From Caccovivens sp964594865 (GTDB lineage: Bacteria; Bacillota; Clostridia; Christensenellales; UBA1242): DNA of 64,000 bases. Shown here piece by piece: positions 26,493-38,200 of this stretch. Where the stretch lies: contig CAZQMZ010000001.1 of NCBI GenBank assembly GCA_964594865.1, forward strand, positions 62,001 through 126,000, read 5' to 3'. The position numbers and the translations under genes are program-made. How positions within the stretch are numbered: position 1 is the first letter of the stretch; every line of letters starts with the position of its first letter. The notes under the pieces were generated by a model. It was not told the origin of the DNA, searched no databases, and saw only the letters and a program-made list of their open reading frames with translations.

Positions 26493-29192
26493 ATGGTCAG
26501 GGTTATTCCAAGAAGAACAAAAGTTAAATCAGAATTCATCAGGGGCGTCACGGGTTTGGACGTTGTTTTGGCAGTCATTTTCATTGCAATTGCCATCATT
26601 CTTTTTCTTGCCAATTTTGAATTTCACATTTGGATTGGGATTGCATGGTGCATCATTGCCGTTTCCATGTTTTTCAAATTTGCAGACGAAACACGTTTCT
26701 ACAACACGTTGATCTTTTTGTTGAGATATTCTGCACAGAAAAAGAGATTTTCCAAAGGGGATGGAAAAAAGAAGAAAAATGACATCAAGGAAATGATCGC
26801 TTATGATGGTATATATCAAGATCGATTTATCAACTTTGGGCTCTATTATGCTCAGGTTATTGAAATTGAACCTATGTTTTTCACATTGCTGACGGAATAT
26901 TATCAAGACAATGTCATTGAAAGTTTCGCCAACGCACTGCGTCGTTTGAATGGAGATCAAACTTGTTCAATTGTCAAGATTTCAAAGCCAATGATTTTGG
27001 ATAGATACATACACAACGAAAATGAAAAATATGATGTGCTGTATGATATGCAATATGACGGACAAATTTCTCAAGAAGAAATTGACGCTCGTTCGCCAAT
27101 CTTTGAAGAGAGAGTTTCGCTCTATGAATTCATGAACCGTCAAGCAAAAATTTTCAAAGAACATTTCTATTTGGTTGTATATGACAAAGATCGCGAAATT
27201 TTGGAAAACACCACTTCCGGTATGATTTCTGCCATGGCAGCTTCTTTAAACCCAATTTCTTCTCACTTGGTTACGGGCAACGAGCTTGTTGTCTTTTTGA
27301 GATCCAACCTTGGCAAAGACTTTGATGAGCGCGACTTGGAAATTACACCGATTTCTGAACATATCAATTGGGCAACCCCAGACAAAATTCGCTTCAACAT
27401 TGCAAGATATTTTATCGATGACAATTGTTATCGTTGCTTCAACTTGGTAGATTATCCACTTCAAGTGGGAAATGCTTGGGGCGCGCAATTCTTCCTTTTG
27501 GATCGAACAAAAGTTGTCATGAAGTTCAATCCAATTGCAAAAACGGATTCTGAACGACAAATCGACAGGGCTATCATGGAAATGGAAACCAAACTTTATA
27601 AGGCGGGCAGAAGCTCCACTCAAATTGAATTGCAAACACACGTGCAAACTCTTCGAGATCTTCTTCAAAGTTTGAAAAACAACAACCAACAACTTTTCAA
27701 TGTCAACACTTTCTTGGTTGCCGAAGATGCTGTCAAAAAGGATGTCAGAGCTATGCTCAAACAGCAAGGGTTCAAATATTCCGAACTGTTTTCAAGACAA
27801 ATTGACGGATTTGTTTCTTCCAACATTTCAAGAAAAGATTCAGTCAAGAGCAGTTTGAGAGGTATTCCAACCAGCACTTTGGCAGCAACATTTCCGTTCA
27901 TTTCCAATTCTTTGCAAGATAAAAATGGCATCTATTTGGGAGATAATGAATATCCTGTTTTCGTTGACTTTTTCAAACGTGATCGCGAAAGGGTCAACTC
28001 CAATATGATGGTCATTGGTAAGTCTGGTTCGGGAAAGAGTTACGCCACCAAGACACTTTTGACAAATCTTGCTGCCGACAACTGCAAAATTTTCATTCTT
28101 GACCCAGAAAACGAATATCAAGATCTGACAAGAAACTTGGGCGGCAAGTTCATTGACGTTGGTTCTTCCATCCACGGAATTATCAATCCATTTCACGTCA
28201 TCTCTTCTTTGGAGGCATCGGAAGATGAAGAACAGGAGGAAGAGGAAGAAGAATTTGATGATTTTGGACGTCCGATTCAAAAGAAAAAGATTGTGCAAAC
28301 ATCAATTGATGACTCTTTTTCACAGCATTTGCAATTTTTGGAACAGTTTTTCAGAGTTATCTTGGAAGGCATCAATGCAGACGCTTTCGAAGTGCTCAAC
28401 TCACTGATTATTGATGTCTATAAAGAAAAGAAAATTGACTATCGCACCAATCTTGCACAGTTGAAACCGGAAGACTATCCAACATTTGACTCACTCTATG
28501 ATTTGATTTTACGCAGAATCAAGGAAGCAAAAGATGAGTTTTCTCTCAGAAATTTGATGACCGTGGAAACATATATCAAAAAATTTGCTACAGGCGGAAG
28601 AAACAGTGCACTTTGGAATGGTCCAACCAGCATTGAAACAAACGAAAATTTTGTTACATTCAACTTTCAATCACTTGTTGCGGGAAACAATGCTCAACTG
28701 ACCAACGCGCAAATGCTTTTGGTGTTCAGATATTTGAACAACGAAATCATAAACAACAAAGATTTCAACAAGAAATATCGCAAAAACAGAAAAATTATTG
28801 TTGCGGTGGATGAAGCACACATTTTCATCAATCCAAAATATCCAATCGCATTGGATTTCATGGCTCAAATGGCAAAACGTATCAGAAAATATGGCGGAAT
28901 GCAAATCATCATCACGCAAAACATTTCTGACTTTGTGGGTTCTGAAGACATCAAACGTCAATCCACGGCGGTTATTAATGCTTGTCAATATTCTCTGATC
29001 TTCTCACTTTCACCAAGCGATATCAACGACTTGGTTGAACTATATTCCAAGTCGGGTGGAATCAATGAAGAAGAACAGAACTCTATTGTCACAGCGGGTG
29101 TTGGTCAAGCCTTTTTGATCACCGGTCCAACATCGAGAACCACCGTGCAAATCATCGCGCAAGATTATGTGAAACAACTTTTTGGAGGTTGA
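26493..29192 (+). CDS. VirB4/TraE-type ATPase with N-terminal PrgI-like membrane part
   Basis: 899 residues. Residues about 1-90 hold two TM segments (VVLAVIFIAIAIILFLANF and the following IGIAWCIIAVSMFF) flanked by basic sequence, like the PrgI/VirB3 proteins that normally sit as a separate gene before VirB4. A VirB4-type ATPase follows: Walker A GKSGSGKS (about 509-516), LDPENEY, Walker B IIVAVDEAH (about 768-776), and a late ITQNISDF. An acidic insert (EEDEEQEEEEEEFDDFG) lies after Walker A. These ATPases power type IV secretion or conjugation. No VirB6, VirB8, VirD4, relaxase or peptidoglycan hydrolase gene is in the window. The Shine-Dalgarno is GAGAGG. The gene is 35 bp upstream of a giant lipoprotein gene, with no terminator between. 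Confidence 0.85.
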   Translation: MVRVIPRRTKVKSEFIRGVTGLDVVLAVIFIAIAIILFLANFEFHIWIGIAWCIIAVSMFFKFADETRFYNTLIFLLRYSAQKKRFSKGDGKKKKNDIKEMIAYDGIYQDRFINFGLYYAQVIEIEPMFFTLLTEYYQDNVIESFANALRRLNGDQTCSIVKISKPMILDRYIHNENEKYDVLYDMQYDGQISQEEIDARSPIFEERVSLYEFMNRQAKIFKEHFYLVVYDKDREILENTTSGMISAMAASLNPISSHLVTGNELVVFLRSNLGKDFDERDLEITPISEHINWATPDKIRFNIARYFIDDNCYRCFNLVDYPLQVGNAWGAQFFLLDRTKVVMKFNPIAKTDSERQIDRAIMEMETKLYKAGRSSTQIELQTHVQTLRDLLQSLKNNNQQLFNVNTFLVAEDAVKKDVRAMLKQQGFKYSELFSRQIDGFVSSNISRKDSVKSSLRGIPTSTLAATFPFISNSLQDKNGIYLGDNEYPVFVDFFKRDRERVNSNMMVIGKSGSGKSYATKTLLTNLAADNCKIFILDPENEYQDLTRNLGGKFIDVGSSIHGIINPFHVISSLEASEDEEQEEEEEEFDDFGRPIQKKKIVQTSIDDSFSQHLQFLEQFFRVILEGINADAFEVLNSLIIDVYKEKKIDYRTNLAQLKPEDYPTFDSLYDLILRRIKEAKDEFSLRNLMTVETYIKKFATGGRNSALWNGPTSIETNENFVTFNFQSLVAGNNAQLTNAQMLLVFRYLNNEIINNKDFNKKYRKNRKIIVAVDEAHIFINPKYPIALDFMAQMAKRIRKYGGMQIIITQNISDFVGSEDIKRQSTAVINACQYSLIFSLSPSDINDLVELYSKSGGINEEEQNSIVTAGVGQAFLITGPTSRTTVQIIAQDYVKQLFGG

Positions 29193-29227
29193 TTCGAAAC
29201 ATTTAAATCAAACAAAAAAGGAAGCTT

Positions 29228-32200
29228 ATGACAAAAGTTTTAAAGAACATTTTAATAAGTTTGCTGGGTGCATTCATGTTTATGTTTGCAGGTATCTTTT
29301 TTGTTGGATGCGGAAGTGTGGATTATTCAAAAATCAAGATTGTTTCCAATGTCGAAGGCAGTGTGGTGTTGGGAGTTGGTGAAAGCGTGACAATCACTTT
29401 CACAATTGAAGGATATCAAAGCGGGTTCAATAATCAAGTTTCGTTGAGTGGACAAGATGAAGTGTTTACATATTCCGAGCCAAACTATTCATCCTCTGAT
29501 TCTTCTCAATTCACTGTGACTGTCACGGGTGTTGCTGGTGGAACGGGAACACTTTTGGTCACTTCGGTTGAAGGCCAAAAACAATGTGAAGTTGACATTT
29601 CTGTTGAACAGTCAACCACTTCAATTTCTTCAAACAATGAAATTCTTTATGTTACAAACGGAACAGATTTTGTTCCGAATTACAGCATGTTCACTTTCGA
29701 TCCAAACACAACAGACAGAGATTTGTCATATTATTTTGTCGTGCTGAGTGAAATAAGTGACACTGATTATGCCTCATTCTTCTTGAAATACAATCTTGTT
29801 GGCATTGATGCTGAAAATGGCATTGGATATTTCAACGATGACTCTTCAAGTGATCCAATTGAACGCCCGATATATCAGTTTGAAAGTGTGACTTTGGACG
29901 AAAATGGAAATTTGTTTTTGATTTATGATGGACAATCGACGTCAATTGACTTGCAAAGCGAGTTTGAATTTATGGCGGTTTATGACAGTTCGGTTGGCTC
30001 TGAAAATATCTTGTTTGCTCATGCCACAGTCTATGTTCTTCCAAGTTTGTCCGCAACAGTGACGGGAGGATATTTGCAAACTGACGGAACTGTTGAATTT
30101 GAAAGTGTTTTGGATGAAATTGTCATTGTTCCTGAAAGCTCATATCTTTCAAAATATTTAATTCGTGTGGAAATGAACAACATTGACAGCGATTTTGACA
30201 TCATTTTCACACCGACAATTTCAAATGACAATGTGTCAATCACTCGATATTATTATAATGACGACGATTCGGACACAAACATTCTCTATTTTCTTATATC
30301 TCAAAATGTTATAGTCAGCTCTTCGACAGATTTTTCTTTAAATATCTATTACAGTGTTGCGCAAGACATTGCAGATGAAAATGTAAATTTTAATGTTGAT
30401 TTCAGTATTTCAACTCAAATTGCACCGACAAAAATCACAATCAATGAAACCTTGGTGCAGAATGAGATGGCATTGACTTTATATCACAACGCTCTTGAAG
30501 GTTATGGTTGGGAAGAAATTCGCGTTGACATCCTTTCCGATTGTGGAACAGAACCAAACTATGATGGAATATATCTGGTCTTTGACGAAAATTTGGTTGA
30601 AGTGCTCTATAACAACGTCAACATTTCAAGTGGAGAAATCATAGATGACATTTCAGTGTCAATTTATGTTCGTGGAAAGGGTTCTCAAGCCACAGAAACA
30701 AGTATAAGGGTCTATGTTTCAAGTTCAATCACAAACAGTACAGATTGGGCGCAAGAGTGGGATGAAGAACGAGAAGATGGTTATATTGAAATTCCTTGCT
30801 CAATTATAAGTGCTCCAACAACAATTCTTGTTGACGCAACCTATAACATAGGCGAGTTGTATGTCAGCTACACCGGCGGGACTGTAAGTTTTGATGAACA
30901 ATTATACACCGAAGCTATGTTCAAATCAGCCACCATCACTTTTTCAAGCGGCACCGATGTTGTGAACATTTCAACAAATTCTTCCACACCTTACGTATAT
31001 GCCGATGGAAGATATTATCTCAATCTTACGGTCACTCCAAAGGCGGTTGGAATGGGAAGATATATCGTCACTCTCGACACAGGAGCAACACTTGTGATCA
31101 CTTTCCAAAGTGTGCAGGTGCTTGAAAGTGAAAGTATAAGTGTGGCGCTGACAAACGAAGATAATGACAATGTTCGTGCATATTCACTAAGTCGAACATC
31201 GGGCTCAGAGTTTGATAATGTCATAAATCTTGAGATTCAAAACACATATTCAAATGGTTCAATTTCTTATGGAAGCACGGCAAGTTTTGTCATTTCTGGA
31301 AATTACACCAGTCTCATTTCTTCCGGTGTTAGTGGAGTGGTGAGAGTTTTGCAAAGCGATTCAACTTTCAGATTGACAACAATAACGGACGGTGACACAT
31401 ATTTTTTGATTGAAATTTCAGGATATAGCATCCATGATTTTGGTTACACAATGGTTTCCTATTTTGTTTATGTGTATGTGAGTTCTTATTCTCTTGTTAA
31501 CGAATATAGCTTGCGAAGTGAAGGGGAAACGGTTTTGAGCACCACTCTTTATTATGGCACAGACACATATTCTTCGGTGCAATATTCTGCGTATGTCGAC
31601 AACACAGATGCAAAAAATTTCCTTCAGTTGACGTTCACGACAAGTGGATTGCGAGAAATCTTTGGAAGCAATGACGAAACATTTCTCATCACAAAAGCAA
31701 AGGAGTATGACAACTATTACACTCAAGAGTTGGTGTATCAAACATATGACAGCAAATATGTCTATTTCTATGTTCTTGACAGTGAAGGAAATGCTTTGAC
31801 AAGAACAACCACAACTGTGAGTTTTTATATCAATAATGTATTGCAAAAGACTGTCACTTTGAGTTTTGATAATGGACTTATGTTCTATTCCGATGTAATG
31901 AGTTTTGAATATCAAATTGAAGATCAAACATACACAGTCACAGCACAATTTTCAAATGTGTTCAGTTTGGTGGGTGGCTACGGCACTTTTGACGTCACAA
32001 CTTTCACATACACCAACACCTATTCCTCTGCTTATACCTTTGTTTTGAGGTCGCTTTTGAGCCAGAGAAATCTCACAAAGAGATATGATGTTCGCATTTC
32101 AGTCAGCAGATTCCAATCCGTTGAAAACATCTCTCTTCTTTCAAGTGAAACAGAAATAAATTTCACAAATGAAACTTTGACAGCGTCATTCATTGTCACA

Positions 32201-35200
32201 CTCTATCCAACCACTGCAACCAACATCAACGTTGCTCCAAGAGTGGACTTCATTAGCTCGAACGGAAATCCTTACAGCAACATGGTGACATCCACAGTCA
32301 CTTCTTTGGGAAATGGACAATTTTTGATAACACTCTCTTGCGAGTCTTTCTATCAAGCAAATATGTCAGACATAACAAACATTGACGACGACACACCTCT
32401 TTCCGGAACGATTTATATTTATCCTTCCGAGTGGGGAGATTCCATTTCTTCAATCGACTCTGGACTCAGTCCAATTATCCTTTCGGTGCGATATCGAAAT
32501 GGTTCGGCGGCAAACCCATATCTTTTGGAAAGTGCGGAAGATGTGCTTGCCATAAACTCCAACGAAACCACACTTCAAAGTCACTATGAAATCAGTTCAG
32601 TGATTGATATGTCAAGTGTGACAAGTGCAACTCCAATCGGCATCATTGTGAACGGAAGTCAATATTCAATCGTGGGGTTTAGTGGTTCCATTGTGGGCTC
32701 AACTTCTCAGGCGGCAATCACCAACATCAATATAACAGACTCCAATTTCACTTCAAGTGGATATTCTGGACTTTTTGCCATAATAAATGAAGGCGCAAGC
32801 ATTGAAAATGTTTCCATAACAGGCACAATCAACTTTTCAAATGCAATCGCTTCGGGGGCGTACATCGGACTTTTGACGGCAATAAACTATGGAACACTTG
32901 AGAATGTTGGGGTTACGATAAACAGCAGTTCAAGCGAATATAACTTGTCTGTTTCAAGCGGCGGACAGCTCTATTTTGGTGGACTTGTTGGCATAAACAT
33001 CGGCTCAATCATACAAGATTTCAGTTTGTTTGAAAGCTCTGGCTTGACATCCAAAAATTTGGCTTATTTCAACGATTATCTCAACATTTCTGTCAGTGGT
33101 TCGGCACTCATCTATGTCGGCGGAGTGGCAGGGGCTTCTTTGGGAGTTATTGAAAGAATTTCGCCGTCTTCATCTTATAAACTATATGGTTACACCGGAT
33201 ATTCGGCATATACGCTCATAAATGTTGTGGGCTCAACTTCGGGCACAATCAATGTCGGTGGAATTGTTGGATATGCGACATATAATCTTTTCAATAGTGG
33301 AATTACAAGTGGAAACACACTTTCCAACCTTCTTGTTGGTGGTGAGATTTCCACTATGGGTGTTTCATTATCTTCTTCGGGTTCGGACAGAGTTGGTGGA
33401 ATTGCAGGACTTGTGGACACATTGAACTCGTCAACCATAAACATTGAAGATAACACTTCTCGCGTTTTCCTTCGTGGAAATGCTTATGTTGGTGGAATTG
33501 TTGGCTATGACACATATCCATCTGCCCAAGGTGGCTATGATCAGCAAAATTTGACCACTTTTGGCGAAGGAAACATCATTCAGGCGGTGGACGATGCCAG
33601 AGGTGCGTTCTATTCGGCGAGCATAATCAGAACATCCTTGATTTCTTCAACTGTGGAAACGGAAAGCAGGGACGAAAGTTTTTATCAATTTTATTACGCA
33701 ATCGGAAACTACAAAACTTCGGAAAATGAACGCACATACACTGACACATCTTTCTCCGCTTATTCATATTTGACGCGTGATCCAATAAATTATTCCGAAG
33801 GTGGCAGCTTGGATTTTACAAGCACTGACAAATATTATGGTGACTATCTCGTTGTCGACGCGGAAGATTTTGAAATTGTTTATGCATATTTCTTTGATGA
33901 AGATGAAGATTATGCCGGAGTTGTGGTTGGCAACAGTGGATTCAGTTTGACAGGGGAAGATTCATCAATCTATGCTTATTTGCTCTTCTATTTCCAAGTG
34001 ACTGACGATTTGTCGGGTTCTTTGGGTTCGGCGGCACAAGAAAACATTGTTGGATTGAATTATTTCACACCAAACTCTCAATTCTATCCATTTGTGTTGG
34101 ACAGCCAAGATGTCAGCATTTCAGCTTCAACTTCTTCGATTTTGTCCATTGATTCAAACGGAAACATGACGGTCAGTGGAACGGGATATGCCGAAATTTC
34201 TCTTTCAAGCATACTCAATGTCAACGATTCACAAAAGATATATATTTATGTGGTAAATTATTTTGACAACACCGTCCAAACTTCAATTTTCTATGATTCG
34301 CCATCTCACAGCGGTTCAAATATAACAGGCGGAAAGAGAATTATTTATGGCAATTCTTCTTCCAGCGTTTATGTTGTGCCAACATACACTTTGAGTGGCG
34401 GACAAGATTCTGACGGCGTGTCCTTCACAATAACCGAAGCCGGCATTTTGCAATATAAGGGCGTGAGCTATTTCCTTGCTAAAAACACGCAAATCACTGC
34501 CAATGTTGAGAATGTGTCATATTTGCAATATTCCACTGATTATTTTGTCAAATATGCAGATTTGACTGATGAAGGTGGGATAAGATACATCAATAGTGTT
34601 GAGGTCACAGAGGGTGAAAGTGGCTATGCTGTGGATGAAGATGGAAATTATTACGTCTATGTCGGTGGAGAATACATCAAAGTTGACATTGATGGATATA
34701 AATTGGATGAAAACGGCAACAAAGTTTTGATCAATTTCTCGAGTGTTCAAGTGAGCAAACAAACAATCTCGTTCTATAAAACAAGCTCATCAACCAATGC
34801 GGGAGACACAGACATATACACTCTTGTGCCGGTGCTTCAAGTTGTCATCAATGGACAAACTTTCACTTATGTTTTGTCTGGCTCTGCAATCACTTTGACG
34901 TTGGAATATCAAGAAACGGCAACGGAAATCAACAGCAAACACACAACAAATTCACTGCAAACAAACACTTCTTTTGAAGAAACAATTTCCATCACTTCTT
35001 CAAATCAACAAGACTATTTGTTCTATTACATCACTGGTCCAAGTCGTGAATATATTCAAAGCAGAATGCCGAGTGTGGTTGGAATTTATTATGACAATTT
35101 TGGAGAACAGACTGATTATGAAACCTACATGAACTCATATTCTTCGGCCGATTTGTTTATAATCAAAATCACAAGACAAGAAGGCACAAATGTTTTTGAT

Positions 35201-38200
35201 TTGAAATGTTCAATAAACACTGACAGCACACTATATAAAAACCGATTCAGCGAAAATATTTATGGCGAATATATTTTCACATTCTATGCAAGTGAACTTG
35301 AAGACGGTGTTGAATGTTATTTCAGAGTCTTTTTGGATGAGGCAACTTTGGAATATGTGAGTGTGAACAACTATTCCAACATAAACGATGCTTCACAAAC
35401 TGATGAGGTGATTGTTCCTTCTCAACGTGGACTTTTGGAAATCATTCTTGACCCAACTGAAGCCTCATTCAACAGTTTGACAATTTCAAACAACAGCATA
35501 AACAGTCTTGACGGAGCAGGAATTGCCACATTCACTTTTGTATATTCCACAGAATCAGACTATGTTTTGGCAACGAATGTTGGAACTTATTCCGACGGAG
35601 CTTTGACCTTGACATATGAAGAAATCATAAGTTTCTATGAATATTTAAATGAGCAGAATTCTGAAATTTCATATTCATACAACGGTCGAATTTACGTTGC
35701 ATATTATCTCGCTTCAAACGGCGTGGATGACAATGTTGACATCAAATTTGATGTGACGATTGACTATGGCTCAAATGGCGATGTTTATCAAACATCTTTG
35801 GCTTTGGTGACAAAGTTGACGAATTATATCAGTGTTGAATTTGAAGGCAAAGATCTCATCAACAACAAATATTATGTTGCGCGTGGACTTTCATACAACC
35901 TGACTCTAAATTCTTTTGGCTTCACCACCGAGCAGTTGAACAACATAACCTATGAAATCTCCGATGACAGCCTTGTCTCTTTGCAATCTAATGGAGTGAG
36001 TGGTTATGTGCTCACTATCACAAGCGACAGAATCACATATTCCAGCAGTGAGGAAGGGCGCGAGGTGACAATCCATTTCACCGCAGAAAAGACGGTTGAC
36101 GACGAAACGGTGACTTGTGAATATACTTTGACGTTCTATATCATGGAATATGTTCTCAATTATCAATATGTTGAAGGTGTCTTTGAAGATGTTGTCTATG
36201 GAATGAGTGACGGAGTGATCAGTGTTGCCATTGGAAATCCATACACTCTTCAATTCGACATAACTGATTTCATGGAATACAACTCTTCTGACTCGGAAAT
36301 TGTGGCAGAAGTGAACACTTTCCTGGACAGTATGACTCAAAACATAACCTGGAAAGTGTATGAAGGAGGGCAGGAATATACTCTTGAACAAAACAGGTCT
36401 ATAAGTTCGGATTATTATCAAATCTCGTCCTTCACAGTCACTCCAATTCAACTTTATGACCCAACAAGTGAGATATATTATTTCTCTGCCGAAGCGTATT
36501 ACACCATGAGTGGTGGAATATATTCATATACCGAACTTTTGAACAATCGAATTTACACAGAATTTTCTTTCAGTGTGCACAATCAAAGCACACAAGAAAG
36601 TCCAATTCCAATCAGGACATATGAAGAATTTATTGCAATGGAAGAAGATTCTTGGTATATCCTTTTGGATGACATAACCTTGCCAAATTCCACTGAAACC
36701 GAACAATTCACACCAATATCCACTGCAATTGCCGGACTTGATGGAAATGGGTATTCTATCTATTTCAGCGGAACATATAATTTCGACACCGCGAGCGTTG
36801 GTGTGTTCAGCACGGTGAGCTCTGACACGATTTTGCAAAATGTTACTGTTGAACTTCTTTCCAACACCACTTTCAACATGAGTGTTTCCACCTTTGAAGT
36901 CGGGCTTTTGGCAGCGATAAACAACGGGATAATCACAAACTGTGAAGTGGGCTCGATTGGAACAGCAAGTTTGTCTGTTTTATATTCAATCAGTGTTTCT
37001 TCTTCATATGTTGCAGGTTTGGTTGCCGAAAACAATGGATATATCACAAATTCACGTTCAACAGTCAGCACCATTTACACTCAGGTCAACATTGCAGGCT
37101 TTGTTGCTGAAAATTATGGACACATTGCAAGCTCTTATTTCCGCGGAGGCAGTCTTGTCAGTGTGACACAAGGCACAGCAAACATTGCTGGATTTGTGTT
37201 GACCAACTCAGGTGAAATTTACACTTCCTATGTGAGCGGTGAAAGTTCAAACAATGCAAACTCAATGTATTACACCGGCACGGACAACGGGATTCGTTCC
37301 AGCAGTGCTATTGCCGGATTTGTCTTCTCCAACAGTGGCGCTGTTTATGATTGTTATTCCAACATTCTCTTGACCAACACCGGTTACAACGCTTCCGGTT
37401 TTGTTGATGAAAACACGGGCCGTATTGAACGGTGCTTCTCAATCAGTGTGCTTGGAGATGATGACTCTTCAAACTATGGCTTTGTGAGAATCAATGACAT
37501 TGATGATGAAGAAGACGGAATTGTTGATTGCTATTATCTCTCCGATTCTGAGTTGATGGTCAACCAAAATGTCACCAACAACTATAGTGAAGTCGAAGTG
37601 TTGACAGAGGAAGATTTCGCCAATATCGACGAATATTTCTCAAACTATGTCGTTGCCGATGGACGTGACATCAACTCTGTTTGGTTCTTCAACGACAATG
37701 CTTCTGACACATCCAATTTCAATGGCAAAGAATTCAATATTGGACGAATTGAACTTGTTTCAGCCAACGTTGTGGCATATTCAAGAAGAGTATATGATCA
37801 TGCCGAAACAGTGACGGTGACTGACACATCAACAGGGACGTCAGTGACATATGTGGAATATGTATACACCTATGCAAGCGACGGCTATGCTCTTGGTTCG
37901 ACATATAATCCAATTTTAATAAGCAGTGCAGAAGAGTTTGAAACATACATCGCACAAGAGTGCAATTCGGCGGGATATAACTATTCTTATTACAGATTCA
38001 TCAGCGACATTGATTATTCTGACTATCTGTATAACAGTTCTCTCTATACCACCAAATTTGTTGGATATTTGGAAGGTAACTTCATGACTTTGAGCAACAT
38101 TACGTTGATTTCAAGCAGTTCGTCTTTGACCTATGCGGGACTCTTTGCCGAAATTGGCAATTCTTCCAATGTCAGCGCCATTGGCACGGTGATGAATTTC